From assembly GCA_008711295.1 (NCBI GenBank), contig VUYV01000045.1, forward strand, positions 2,556,842 to 2,620,841: a stretch of 64,000 bases of DNA, written 5' to 3'. This stretch comes from Anarhynchus alexandrinus. Lineage: Eukaryota > Chordata > Aves > Charadriiformes > Charadriidae. Positions 39,001 through 51,200 of the stretch are shown here, piece by piece (position 1 is the first letter of the stretch; the number at the start of each line of letters is the position of its first letter). Under the pieces are notes generated by a model. It ran no database searches, was not told the origin of the DNA, and was given only the letters and a program-made list of their open reading frames with translations. The translations under genes and the position numbers were made by a program.

Positions 39001-40937
39001 CACACAGGAAAAGTGAATCTGTGTATTCATTTTAAAAACATTAACATCTCTAGAGATTTTTGACATGTCAGCATCGGAAACAGGAAGGCTGGAGAGAACA
39101 GCCAGCAGTAACAAGGAGCAATAACCATGTGGCCTTCTCCTTCCACTCTTCCTTTCTTCCCCTAAATGAGACATCTGATCAAAGGCTCTTGCAGAAATGC
39201 TAATGAAGCCTCATTTTGTTATTTCCATGGAATCCAGCACCCAGGGGAGGGATAGATGGGCAAGAAGGATAAATCTGCACTTGCAAGATGATGTAGAAGC
39301 AGGAGTTTGCTGTGAGAACAGTGCTGGGAAAGTGTCTGCCACAAGTCAATACACCCTGATTTTTTTCAGCTGTTCAAGTTTTAAATTTCAAGATTTGTCT
39401 TTGCACATTTTGTCAAGGCAGAATTCCTTCAGGAGCTGGTGGAGCTAGCTAGGAGCTACACCTAAAATAATTTTAAGGAACAGGAAACTGAAAAAGTTTT
39501 AAAGTCACCCTGGCCAAAGGGAGACTATTTTCACAAAAAAAAATATTAGCTAACATGTTATATTCCTACTGTAAGCAAGACAGATGCAGTTTCACTTGTG
39601 TGATTTTGCTTCTTTACCCTTGGCCTTGGATGCTGCCACCAAGAAGAGTGGAAATCACCTCTGTTCTTAATCAAAAAGGTAAAGGACAAGGATTTCCCTT
39701 ATTATACTCAAGGCTGTTGTCCTCAGAATGTATAAAAATTACTCCTAATTTTCTACATGTTTAAGCATAGGCTCATGAGAAGCCCTCCTGAAGTGGATAA
39801 GACTATATAGGTACAAAAATAAGAGGCACTAAGATCAGAATTTCTGCACTCTTGGAAAAATAAACCTATTTAGGGTATGTGAAATGACTAAAGCATTCTG
39901 TGTTCTTGTTCATTTGTCTTTTCAATAATAAGGGCAGAGAAGTGGAATTAACTGTTTCTGGCTTGATATCAAGGTTATGCAGGTTAAACTGAAAAATGTT
40001 AATGCATTCCTATAGTCAGTTAACGGACAGTTTGTGCAACCATTGTTTGACGTGAAACTGTACTGTTTCTCTCTCTCCAATATTTAGCTTGGCTTTCAGT
40101 GATATCAGCTCATTATATCTATCTAGGTAGAGTAGTTCAGTTGCTTATTCCTCTGATTCAATTGTTTATTCCCTCACACAGAAGATACATTCATATGATA
40201 TTTCATCCAAATTCAAATGAATTTTTCATCCTGTCTTTTAAGTATTACAACAAGAGCTGCAGTGAAAAGTACTTAAAAAGATATCAGCATGAGGTCTGTT
40301 TAAGTCAATATTGGTTTTAGATTAAAATTTCATAAGTGTGTCCAGCACTGAATTGTACAACATTGCATAATATCGTTTCAAATTCTCTATTACAGGTTTC
40401 TTTAAAGTATATAGAGATAGCTAGTGATTAAAGGTTTTTTGTTTAAACCCCCCATTGGTTTAGAAAACTGTGAAAAAGGAAGCATTTTCAAGAAACATTA
40501 CATGATTAGTCTGAGAATGCAATGCTAATAGATAATCCTGAGGCAAAATTCATACGGAGTTTTTGTAGGATGCAACTCATGCCCAAATATTCTCATACCT
40601 GTTGTATGAGCTTTAGAAAGCTCCGTACTCCGCTGGAGCAACCAATCTCTAGTCAGGAAGTTGGGATGAAACTTTCTGTCATGGTTTCAACTGGGTTGAA
40701 GTTGCCTTTCTTACTAGCAGCTGGTATAGTGCTATGTTTTTGGTTTGGGACAAAAATAGTGTTGGCAAAACACTGATGTTTTTGGTTGTTGCGAAGCAGT
40801 CAAGGCCTGTTCTGCTCCTCATATCACCCTGTCAGCGAGTAGGCTGGGGGCGCACAAAAAGTTGGGAGGGGACACAGACAGTACAGCTGACCCCAGCTGA
40901 CCAAAGGGATATTCCATACCATATGACATCATGCTCA

Positions 40938-40947
40938 GTATATAAAG
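40938..40947 (+). promoter_or_regulatory. LTR TATA box
   Basis: TATATAAAG within the solo LTR, about 185 bases upstream of the ATTAAA signal, as expected for U3 and R placement. Transcription would start about 25-30 bases downstream if the promoter is still active. Activity cannot be judged from sequence. Confidence 0.6.
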
Positions 40948-41125
40948 CTGGAGGAAGAAGAAGGAAGGGAGGGATGTTTGGAGTTATGGCATTTGTCTTC
41001 CTAAGTAACCGTTACACGTGATGGAGCCCTGCTCTCCTGGAGATGGCTGAACACCTGTCTGTCAATGGGAAACTGAATGAATTCCTTGTTTTGTTTTGCT
41101 TGCATGTGTGGCTTTTGCTTTACCT

Positions 41126-41131
41126 ATTAAA
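41126..41131 (+). terminator. LTR polyadenylation signal ATTAAA
   Basis: ATTAAA in the expected position downstream of the TATA box in the solo LTR. It is the common one-base variant of AATAAA. Confidence 0.5.
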
Positions 41132-41249
41132 CTGTCTCAACCCACAAGTTTTCTCACTTTTACTTTCCAAATCTCTCCCCCATCCTAATCAGGGAGAGTG
41201 AGCAAGTGGCTGCGTGGTCCTTATTGCCGTCTGGGGTTAAACCACAACA

Positions 41250-44200
41250 CTTCACACCTACTGGCTTATTTCATGTGTTGCCCACTGCAGGGATGCTTTT
41301 CTTTCCTCTAGAAAGCTGACATGCGCTGGACAGACCAAGGCAGAACCAGTTGCCTCTCAATGGACCGGTAAGGCACAATTCTGCTTCATAAATAATGCAA
41401 GAGACACATTTCTGGTTAACTTCTTGAATCTCCTTTGCTGAAGAAAATTACACCAGTTCTACGTTTTTGTTCCGTGAATGAATACAACTTAGGGTTTTCT
41501 GGAAAAAAGTATGCTGACTTTCAGCGAGCTCTGTTCGAGAAAACCCGAGTGCAGAAGAGGGTCACATGTCCTTAAACAATGATCACCTTTACAACTTTAG
41601 TGACATGCCAAAAGGCACCAGAGCTGAAGGAAAATCCAAGCTGCCACCATTATTTTTGTTTCTGTTTAAGTAGGCCATCTGCACAAAAATACGTGGCTCC
41701 TGAAGCCACAGGATCTCCCATCACTGCAGGCCTCCTTTCCAAGGACACCAGGGAACAACTGACAGGGCATATTTGTCCCCTACATCCTGAAGCACCAGCT
41801 TTCACATCCCTTCTAGCAGACAGGGACTCCTAAGTTTTTCTGGATCTCAAAAAGTAAGTCTTTGTCTACAACACTGTCTTATGCAAACCACTTAACTCTG
41901 GGGAAATTAAAACACATGCCAATTTGTCAGGTTATTGAATTAATTTGTTAAAAATAAACATGGTTAAAAATGGAAAAAGCATGTTACTTCCAGCAAGGCA
42001 AGGGCAAGTTCCTGATAACAACCTGGGAAAGACAGCTCACCAGAAGAGCGTGCAGGCAGGCGAGTGCAATCTACAGCACCCCTAGCATCTCTCCCTAGTT
42101 CTCTCTGTCTCCTAGGACTCGTTCTGCACTGTTTCTTGTCTCCGTGCCTCCAGAGTTGGGCTTTTCTGTGTGTTGTTGAATGCAAAAGAAGGTTTTCATT
42201 GTCATAGTTCCTTTCAAAATCTGTGCATTTCTTTCGCAGCCAGTGTGTTTCACTGTGGTGTACCTTGAATTAGCTGCTTCACATGTGTGAATGTGAAACA
42301 AGTTACCCTTAAGCCTCTCTAATATCGTTCCCTCTTATACAAAGAGGAGATCTTGGAAGAGCCAATTTCCCTATTCATATTTACTTTTCCTCTTGAAAAT
42401 AATAATAAAAAAAAAAGCTGTAGTTATCAACTCACACTGTATTTATTTTTTTTAGTAAAGCTTTTTTTTTTTCTTCTCAGTGTGAAGGAGATTCGGCAGA
42501 GTTTTCTGGTGTTTTATGTAGATCACACACAAAACGTTAAAACCCATTGTTAGTCTGCGGTTTAGTTACACCTAACTAAACTGAATGCCACAAGTCCTGA
42601 CTGAATGTTAAAAAATAGAGGTTTTCCTGCTTTTCTGTTTTTTAAAGCAAAAAGATATGTGAAAAGCCGCAATGTTCTTTAAACACAGGTTATACAAAAA
42701 TCAAGACTGAGCTTTTTTAACAAAATAGGCATTTGTCCTACATCTTTAAGATAAAAGCATCCAAAACAAATTGAGGAGAAGTTAGAAATAAAGATATCTT
42801 TATATTCTCTCACAATATCTAAGGAACCCCTGACAATTTCAGCAGATTGCAACTCAAATGCTGATTAAAAAGAAATTACAGAACATATGCTTACAGGAAT
42901 GAAGTATCAGGATTGACATTGTAAGTAGGAAGCATATTAGCTGAACACAAAAAAAGTTGTGGTTTAGAACTTCAACGCACCATTCTAATACTACAGCTAT
43001 CAGGATTGACTCTCATTGCAGTTACATGTGGTCCACAGCCAAAGGAAAAAGAAAAGTGAAATAATTCAGTTCAGCAAAGGCTTCCAGTCTGTTAGACGCA
43101 GGCCAACATCGCAAGATGAAAACTATGCTGCACTAATCGGTCATAAAGGTTCTGGCTACCGTTTAAAATATCATATGTCGTACAAAATAATCTAGTACAC
43201 CTGTCCACTAGATTCTTAAACCTGAGGGAAAGGAAAACATCACCCCGTATATTTATCTATAAAAGTTGGTTCTGCCTTTTCTTCCATGCTTTTGTTTTCC
43301 TGTGAAATCAACAGCGGCTGTGCACACAGGGCCGGGGAAGTTGCCTTAGTGATTTTGTGGATCATCTTTTCCTCACAGATGAAAAGATACTAACACTTCC
43401 TTGCATGTAGTGTCTTTTTAAACTGTCATAGATGCTTGATTAATCCTTGTTCAGTGGAAAAAACCTTCATGCTCGGCTCCTCGTTCCTGTGGAAGCTAGC
43501 TTTCTGCTTCAGCTCCTCTTTTATTAACCCCGATCTTACCATGCAAGCGATACAAGTTTTTGCACTTCTGGAACTCTCAAATTATATTCTATATTTGCGT
43601 ACTGTGAAAAAGCTTTCATGCATGATTGAGCCTGTTTACATTTTCCCCATCTGATTCGAACAGCTCAGATTTTATAGGTGCCTCTGACTCAGCTGAAAGA
43701 GATAGCTTGTCTCCGCACAATTAACGCTTTCAGAGTAGCCAGTAGCACCAGGAGAATGAAAGGGAAAACAGAGGGGGCTCCGAAGGACAGATTTCTACTT
43801 AAACAATCGAGATAAATTTCTTTCAGAGGCACCATACAAATGAAAACAAAATTGAGCTGTGTCTGTATTTGATTCTTTATTACGTATCTCATAAATGTTC
43901 CTGAATATTTGCTATTTTTTTAATTCACATATTTTGTTTTGAGCCTTTGTTTTTTTATTTCTAGAATTTAGAGTTGCAATTCACATTTCTTGGAATAGTT
44001 TGTTTTGGTTTTTTTTCCTAGGAAGACTGAAAACCAGGAGAAGAATCAATCTTGTTATGGCACGAAAAATCAAAAAAGTAATGGAAATTGGTTGATTGAA
44101 ACATTCTAACCTATCTAAACATATTGTCCAAAATATTTAGTTTTAGTGAGGTTAAAGAAAAATAAAGTATCTTTTCCATTGATGACTAGCACCTTTTATA

Positions 44201-45784
44201 GCGAAAGCTCACTAGTGTATACCAAATATTTGAAAGTCTATTATGTTCACAATTCTAAAAACATTTACACAAAACATATTTTAATCATAAACAATGATAC
44301 ACTGAATGTTTCCCAGGTTAACCAACATCACTTGAGGCCGAGCCAAAACATTTTCTGCCCACACTGATGAAACAGCAAAGGAATTTTTTTCCCTCTTCTT
44401 AAATCAAATACACTGATTCAACAGCTCTACCTAAAAAACCTTGTGAGAAAACATTCTTTTGTTTAAAATTTAAAACCCACAGAGCTTTTAAGAGCAAATA
44501 AAGATTGTGCCAGATGCTGTACAAATCACATATGCACAGTGCAGCACTGATCCCTGCACAGCCATACCTCAGTACAAATAAATAATATGTGGAGATGAAG
44601 CCTCCAAAGGTTCCCTAGCAAAATCAGGAAATGCCTGATTTTATATTCCTGATATTTCTAAGCACATCACTTAAATAAAACAAACCAGATTCAAAAGGAG
44701 AAAGTTTTCTAGTCTTTCTTTCACATCATGAAGAAGAAGAAAAGGCAAAATTCCAGTTTTCCATCCCACTGCAAGTCACCTTTTAAAGTGCATGCTTTTC
44801 CACAGCCTCAACTCCTGTTCGTTTAATTAAGAATGACAGATGCTCAACATCTGGAGAAAATAAGGTCTGATTTAATGGCCACGTTGCACTGGTGGAAACT
44901 TCAGACTGCAGGTTTGGAGTTACAGAAAGTTTGAAGTAGATATTTAAGCCAGTTGAGCTGCTGAAAGAAATCATATGAAGTGATGCCTAAAGGAACAACT
45001 TGAGAAGAAGCCTTGATTTCACTTAAATGGTATATATAATTTTTTCATAGCTGTACGCAACCAGCCAGCCTGGTCATTCCTCTGTATCTCCCTCATCTTC
45101 TATGCCTGCCCTATGTTGTACTTGTTAGCATAGGTCAGCCATAGTTAACTCATTAACTGACCTTTTGCCATTCCTCATTTGGTGCATCTCACCATCATAT
45201 TTTCATGCATAGTTCAGTGGCAGATTAGAAAAAGAAGAAGAAAAACTCATACACTCCAAGTGAGTAAATTAAATAAAGAAGCATCATGCTGACCAAAAGT
45301 GACTTTACCATTCCTTGGATGTGAGCTCGGGAAACATCAAGTCCTGTATCGTAGCCATCTTACGATGTTGTGTGGCTGTCAAGCTGCCACTGTAGCCTTC
45401 CGTCCTTTGCATTCATGAGGACAACCTGCTGCCGGCCATCCTCACACAGGCTCGCAACACCACCTTCTCTGGGGATGGTCCCTAGCGCTCAGTGTGGGCT
45501 CACCTATAAATGGAGCAGTGACTAATTTAGTGTTTCTAGTGAAACTCAGGAAAATCACAAACTTTGAGAGATCACAGATACCACAATACTGCAAATGCTA
45601 AACAAGTGTTTAGGAGCTCAGCTCACGACCTAGTGAGTACAGTGCTGACTAAAACTTATTAAACTAAAACAGGTCAATTTAAAGGCTAAAATACGGACTT
45701 GGCTGCTTAGCTTTCTGCATTTGAAAACTATCCCTGTGTTATCAATGATGTCGTATAGTTAGTCACCTGAGACTCCTCATGCAG
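41250..45784. other. Unique non-coding sequence, no gene seen
   Basis: AT-rich complex sequence. Open frames stay below 100 codons and show no domain. A short stretch at 44495-44570 faintly resembles the 3' part of a MIR or CORE-type SINE ('gtgccagatgctgtacaaat') and is listed separately. Moderately GC-richer sequence at 45300-45500 shows nothing recognisable. Confidence 0.6.
44495..44570 (+). mobile_element. Possible SINE 3'-end relic
   Basis: The 'gtgccagatgctgtacaaat' block followed about 30 bases later by 'gatccctgcacagc' recalls the 3' part of old amniote SINEs of the MIR/CORE type. Short and diverged, with no ends visible. Confidence 0.25.
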
Positions 45785-45915
45785 GCCAGGCTGGATGTGG
45801 CCTTGGGCAGCCTGGTCTAGCAGGAGGTGTCCCTGCCTATGGCAGGGGGGTTGGAACTCGATGATCTTCAAGGTCCTTTCCAACCTAAACCATTCTATGA
45901 TTCTATGATTCTATG
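45785..45915 (+). mobile_element. CR1 LINE 3' end with octamer tail
   Basis: A classic avian CR1 3' end: 'ggctggatgtggccttgggc', then 'agcctggtctagcaggaggt', then 'tggcaggggggttggaactc', then 'gatgatcttcaaggtccttt', closing with three perfect ATTCTATG octamers (45892-45899, 45900-45907, 45908-45915). Only the last 130 bases are present, so the copy is severely 5'-truncated and non-coding. Its low divergence makes it the youngest-looking CR1 in the window. Confidence 0.95.
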
Positions 45916-45984
45916 CTAAGGTAATGGGAGCTCAAGGGTCTTCAATGTAAAGACACTTCCAATTTCTCTGCTAGGGAGATACTT

Positions 45985-46114
45985 TGTCAGTATATGTGCA
46001 TTGGATGCAGGTGGTCAGGTGTTGGAAGTGGGGGCGGAGGGGGATGCACCATGCCAGACACAGTTCCCCATTGCCAACACTTGGCCACCTACACCCAACA
46101 AACATATACTGATG
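45985..46114. repeat. Imperfect palindrome, possible MITE-like element
   Basis: Two 38-base arms at 45988-46025 and 46074-46111 are inverted copies matching at 31 of 38 positions. They begin CAGTATATG and end CATATACTG. A few more pairs extend the stem outward to about 45985/46114 and inward to about 46034/46065, leaving a loop of about 30 bases. CAG...CTG ends recall hAT-type miniature transposons, but the flanking 8-mers (45980-45987 and 46113-46120) agree at only five positions and with a one-base offset, so the class is not established. A hairpin RNA gene is another possibility. It lies between a CR1 end and a truncated LTR. Confidence 0.7.
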
Positions 46115-46286
46115 CTTTCCACAAGTCGTGTCTGGTTTGCCCGTAACGGTTATTGATAAGTGACCTCCTTGTCTTTATCTCAACCCAGGAGCTTTTCCAT
46201 CATTTTCTCCCCCATCTTGTTGAGGAGAGAGAGTAAGAGAGTGGCTGGGTGGGTGTCTGGCAGACAGCCAAGGCCAACCCACCACA
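46115..46286 (+). mobile_element. Truncated ERV LTR, 3' part only
   Basis: The sequence follows the 3' part of a common avian ERV LTR: 'ccacaagtcgtgtctggttt' at 46120, 'gcccgtaacggttattgata' at 46139, 'ctttatctcaacccaggagc' near 46173, a pyrimidine block, and a terminal 'ggccaacccaccaca' ending in CA at 46286. The 5' part is missing. The left boundary coincides with the outer end of the palindrome at 46111-46114, suggesting deletion or insertion at that point. No target-site duplication can be assigned because only one end exists. Confidence 0.75.
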
Positions 46287-47904
46287 GCATGTAAATAATG
46301 AACTAGTTAAAAGGTAGCCAAGGTGCCATGATGGCACCAGTCATTATGCAGTTTTAGCCTGCTTTTTTCACAGGAACAAAAAAAACCAAAGTAAAACACA
46401 CTAAAAAACTCACTAGCCATTCTAGCAAACTGGTTTACAAAAATGTGCTGTAGACGCATGTCTAGCTTCCGTACAGTAAAATATATTGAATAAATATTAC
46501 AGAAAACATTTAGCACAGGGCATTATTGACAACAAGTTACTGGCAATAGATTTTATGGGACTGTCCAGCTTTTTGAAAAAGAGAGAACTAACTTTATTCA
46601 GACAAAATTTGTCACTATTGTATAAAACTAAACCAAAAATAGTGTCTTTTATAAAATATGCACATAGTCCATTCTCTCCCCTAGACTCTTCTGCCTTACT
46701 GTAAAGTATTTCTTGTGTGCCTTTTTCCATCTTGGTCTAGAAACAAGATTATGGAAACAGCACTGGAAAAAAAAAATCTTCTGGTATTTCCAGCTAAGTA
46801 CTAGTCCAGGTCTCTGGCTCAGTGATTATCTGAAACAGTCCTACTGCAAATATATAGTTTTTTCTTTAAAGAGGGAGTCTTGAACCATTGCAGGTGCCAG
46901 AAAAGAATGTTTTGTGTCCCCAAAAGCTCAACAGAAAACATAGAGGCTCTCGGGGGAGGTATGCATATATTGTTTTCAACATCATGTCCACAGATAAACC
47001 AACATTCTTTACAAACTGTGGTGAAAATGATCAGTCCAGAGGAAAATGAAACATCTCAGCCTGTTTGGAACAGATCGTGCTGCAAAATTAAGACGAGCAT
47101 AATTGGCATAGATTTGTCTGCTGACAGTATTAAGGTCATGGAATTTAATTGATATTTCCTTCTACTGCTGGTAATTTCTATTTAATCTGAGATTTGGGAG
47201 GTGGAGTATTCTGGGTAGCAAGCATAGTCCAGCATTAGAATGAGTCCTGGGAATGCCGTGTAGCAAATTTGAGTTTTTACCCTTTCTGGGATTATGCGGT
47301 TTTGTTCATAAAGAAGGGAAACTGTGGGGTCATATATTTTATTTAACATTCTTCCCGTTTCTGACAGTTGCAAGGTTTATTTTCCCCAAACCAGGTGCTT
47401 TAAAAGACAACCTCCCCAGACCAGTTACAGTGCATAATATCCATGTAGATTTTAAATGTTAACTGTTATTCCTATTAAGAAAAGTCAAAGTTTCTGTTTC
47501 TTTAAATTCCTCAGATTCAGGGAAGACACTTTGTTACCAAAAATTTAAAATGTTCCCCCCTTGCCAAAAGAGCCGTGACTATTTGTAAGCAGCTAAACTA
47601 CCAGACTTGTTTTGCTAGACCAATTTATAACATGTCCGTTGGATAAGAAAGAACAAGACAGAAAAGAAAAATAATTATTTGGGGAAAGCCAAAAATATGA
47701 TAGGTGTGTCAAAAAGCTTTGAAGAAAAACTATTTATATAGGAAAGCTATTTAACACAAATTAGATGTCTTCGAATTAGTTTAGTTAATGGAATCAGGAA
47801 GAAAAATAAAAGGTTGGACAATTTTGTACAGATAAAGTTTTCAACCTGAACAATGAGGAAGTTGGGAAACTGTACTTTCAGTGTTCATGATGCTTTGTCT
47901 AAAC
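46287..47904. other. Unique non-coding sequence, no gene seen
   Basis: AT-rich complex sequence. Open frames up to 90 codons show no recognised domain. Part of 47010-47240 has a conserved-non-coding texture (TTTAATTGATATTTCC near 47144), which cannot be tested here. Confidence 0.6.
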
Positions 47905-48200
47905 CTGTCCTTGGAAGCTGCCCCAAGAGGGGAACCCCACATCCTCCCTAAGCAATCCATTTGAGGCCCTAACTGCCTTCACAAATACAATTTCCCCCCT
48001 ATATTTTAATCTTTTTATAATTTTAATCTTTGTGCAATTTAAACTAATCTCCCCTCGTTCTACTCAGAGAGAATATGAAGCACTGTTCATTCTTCTTCAC
48101 AAGGTCTTTTGCACATGTCAAGCTGTCTGTCCCCAGGGAGATCCCTCTTTTCTAGGTTATTTGAACGCCCGCTTCAATTTTTTCCCAAAGTTGTGGGGTT
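47905..48200 (-). mobile_element. Old CR1 LINE 3' region, inverted
   Basis: The plus strand reads like the reverse complement of a CR1 3' region. 'catcctccctaagcaatcca' near 47940 and 'ggccctaactgccttcacaa' near 47965 correspond to the blocks before the CR1 terminus. 'tttaaactaatctcccctcg' near 48038, 'ttcttcttcacaaggtcttt' near 48090 and 'ctcttttctaggttatttga' near 48145 correspond to the region around the end of the reverse-transcriptase frame. All blocks are in the right order. Divergence is high and no open frame is conserved. The terminal repeat is not recognisable, so the exact 3' end is uncertain. Confidence 0.65.
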
Positions 48201-51200
48201 TTTTGTAGTCTTTCAGGTTTATTCTGCTTTCTCTCACTTTTTATTCTTAAAATTTGTGCCCTCTGTTATTTCACAGCTATTCTCACACAAGCTGCCTTTC
48301 TGCAATGAACTGCTGATAAATTCTTTGAAGGTAGGGTAGGATCTGCTTGACAGGCTGTTTGTCACCATACCAGTTTTCCAAAAGATGCTTGGGTATTTAA
48401 AGTCCTCTATCAACACCAAGTCCTTTATCACACCTGATCTCCCAGGCTGGGTGTTCAATGGCAGACTTCAGCATCAGAGCACTCCTTCCAACCTTCTGTC
48501 AGTGCCCAGAGATTTCAACGGGTCTGTCATCCCTTCCATTTTGGACTTCAGAGCATCCATGCATGACCATGACACTGCCAGATTTGTAAAAACACACTAA
48601 ACCAGTACCAGAAAGGATTAGCGTTTGTCAGGGGCATCATCCTAACATAAATGGATGTAGCTGCAGTATTGATGCCAGCCAGGTTTGGGATTGTATCAAC
48701 GTAAGTCAAAATAGGATGCATCTGTCACAGACTCTTGTTTCCTGCTTTACTGTTAGCCACCTTCCAGCTCCCAGGTACCACGCTGCCTGCCATGTTTATG
48801 TGACTCCTTTACACACCAAAGGCTGTTACTCTGGTGTAATTCGTATATCATCTGTTTTACAACCTCACAAAGTGCCCCATTAGGTGGGAGTCATGCTGCC
48901 TTGCACTCGGATCATTTTCTGACTCGTGTGCATCTGTGTAATGTATTCTTCTCCAGCACTGTTGAACCGTGCTTAGCCATCAGAATGGTGCTCGTTCCAG
49001 GTCATAATATTGTACAATTCAGGTTTTTTATATTGACAAAGCTCAAATGAGATAAATATTTAAACAGGAATAGTTTAGCAACACTTCTTTCTTCATATAA
49101 TCACACAGAAACAAGAGCTCTACCTTTCTTCCTTCCTGCTTAGCTCACTAAAAGCATGCATTTCAGTGGGCTGAAAAACTGCACAATTTCTTTATCCTCC
49201 TTAATGATACCACACTAATGTCTGTTTTCTGTAAGCGGGTTCATGTCCCTGCAGGTTGGTGTGGCTGCACAGTAAAGCACTGTTCTTCCTTCAAAGAGGT
49301 GGTGATTTACAGACTGTACCACGCTCTCTTTTAAGGCCCTGTTCACACAGGACAGAACCCAGACGGGGATCACTGAAGTCTGGCAGGATTGTGTCTGTGC
49401 AAAGGGTTGGTATATGAGACCCCATCACATGGGCAGATTCTATTTAAAGAACTGATCAATTAAAAATATTTCTACTGCAACTTTTCTGTGCCTGAAGACC
49501 CTTTGCCCTTTAAAACAGAGTGTATGACATAAATTGAACATCTCCATTCCCACAATGAGGGTATTTCTTTTTTTAAATATAAGATCATTTGTAAGAGAAT
49601 CTTGTTCAGTCATTTATAAATAGTCACCTCTGTAAACCAAGAAATAACCTTGTTTTAAAAAGTACCAACATTGTTGTTCTGTTGTCACCCACTGGTAATT
49701 GAAAATGTGTTTCTGTCAGTTCCTCCTAAGACAGAATGTAATTCTTTCTAAGATCTTGATCTTAAATTGGCAAAAAAAAAAAAAAGTCAGTGATAAAGCA
49801 GCCAGAAGTTGCTACTTGTTCTTTGCACTGGTGATATTGCTACTGCCCTTTCTTATAATCTAAGACATTATTCTTACTTGCTCCTGGAAGGCAGCAGCAC
49901 AGTCCTATTTTTTCATTGTTTTTTTTCCTCCTGAATTGGTATTGAACACTGCTTTGTACTGAAATGTGAGGACCTGCATTACAAAACAAACAAACAAAGA
50001 AAAACCCAAAACACCCAAAATCATACGGGGCCAAATCTTGAAGTCTTGCCTTAGCTTTATAGCTTTATCATTACTCATACTAATTCAAAAAGGATTTTAC
50101 CTAAGTAGATCAGACGAAGAATTAAGAAAAGCTCTGTGATTAAGGCAGGGCTTTATAGTTAGAGTAATAACAACCCCTTGTGTTCCTCCGCTTGTGCTTC
50201 AAAGAGTTAATCTTCCTCTGTTTCTGTGGAATAAAATAATAAGAGTACTCCTCACGCTGTCTGATTGATCTACTGTCCTGAGAAAACAAACAAGCCTGTA
50301 AAAGGAGATCCAGAGATGAGCTGCAGCAGCACTGAGAAATACAACTTTGTAGCTTCTGGACTTGAGGTGCCTCTTGCTGGACAAGACAGAGGAAAGGTGG
50401 CATCGTTTGCATTCAGTTGTGCTCCTATGCCCTTTGTGGTCCACTATTAACCAGCTCAGGTAACAATAAAGAAGATGGCTTATTCCCAGAAGAACTCCAT
50501 AGATCCCAAACAGCTATATAACGCCTTCAAATAGTAGTTCCTCCCGCTGGTGTAAACATGGGCCCTGTTCTCCAGGCACATTCCTTTTGAGTTACAGACA
50601 GCGTCTAACAGGCAACCACGCAGCTGAATCCAAAAGAAGTAAGAGAAGGGAAGTCAAGGGAAGGATCATAGTTAAACTGCATCAGTTAGAGAAGCTGAGA
50701 CTCATCACTAAAACCCCATCCTAAAAGGGCTGGTTTTGCTGGACAATTAGTGGTATGTAGTGCTTTAGGCAAGTTATGAATTCTTGGCCAATAAAGTAAT
50801 GGCTTCAGTTATTTTTTGTCTCTGTCTGACCATCACCTCTGCCTTTGTTTTCTCCCATTCCCCTTCACTCCTCATACACACTTTATAATTTTTTTCAGGA
50901 TCCTTGAATCTTTGCTAAAAGTTTTTCTTGACTGGTAGTGCAGGTTAGAGAGTCACTCCCAAAATACTCCACCTCTCTTGGAAAGCTCAGCACTCAAAAA
51001 ATGTGTGACATCAGCTGAATTGGAGGCTCGGTTTGCTATCTCTCTGCAGAGTATCATGCAGGCAATAAAAGTTTCTCCATAACTCTACCAGAATATCTCA
51101 CTTATGTGAAAAGGCTACCTCTGGGTCACGGGGGTAATGCAATTCATTCACTATTGCCCGTTCCACCCCGGTCCTCTCTCTGCTGGGAGCGTAAAGAGGC

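Larger units (their letters stand above)
33649..40676. other. Unique non-coding sequence, possible conserved elements
   Basis: About 7 kb without a recognised transposon apart from simple repeats. Parts of 34000-36720 have the texture of vertebrate conserved non-coding DNA: long complex runs with homeodomain-type cores (for example TTTAATTGATGG near 36638 and GATAAATTACATCAATTTC near 34129). This is an impression, not an alignment. The CpG-rich patch at 34650-34699 and C-rich runs at 36064-36089 are listed separately. No exon can be supported. Confidence 0.5.
40677..41249 (+). mobile_element. Solo ERV LTR, near full length
   Basis: Starts TGTCATGGTTTCAACTGGG and ends GGTTAAACCACAACA, the TG...CA termini of an avian ERV LTR. 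Its parts are in order: a U3 region, a TATA box (TATATAAAG, about 40939-40947), a polyadenylation signal ATTAAA at 41126-41131, and a pyrimidine-rich U5-like stretch with 'ctcaacccacaag' near 41136. No retroviral coding sequence flanks it, so it is a solo LTR of about 573 bp. Ends and internal motifs resemble the LTR at 16573, so the two may belong to related families. The bases next to the ends (ctttc before, cttca after) match poorly, so no target-site duplication is called. The TATA-polyA order gives the plus orientation. Confidence 0.8.

Noticed and set aside
40668..41255. Target-site duplication for the second solo LTR
   Set aside because: The flanks ctttc and cttca agree at only three of five positions.
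48370..48440. Faint likeness to the inverted CR1 endonuclease region
   Set aside because: The similarity is short, and its distance from the neighbouring 3' relic does not fit one continuous element.
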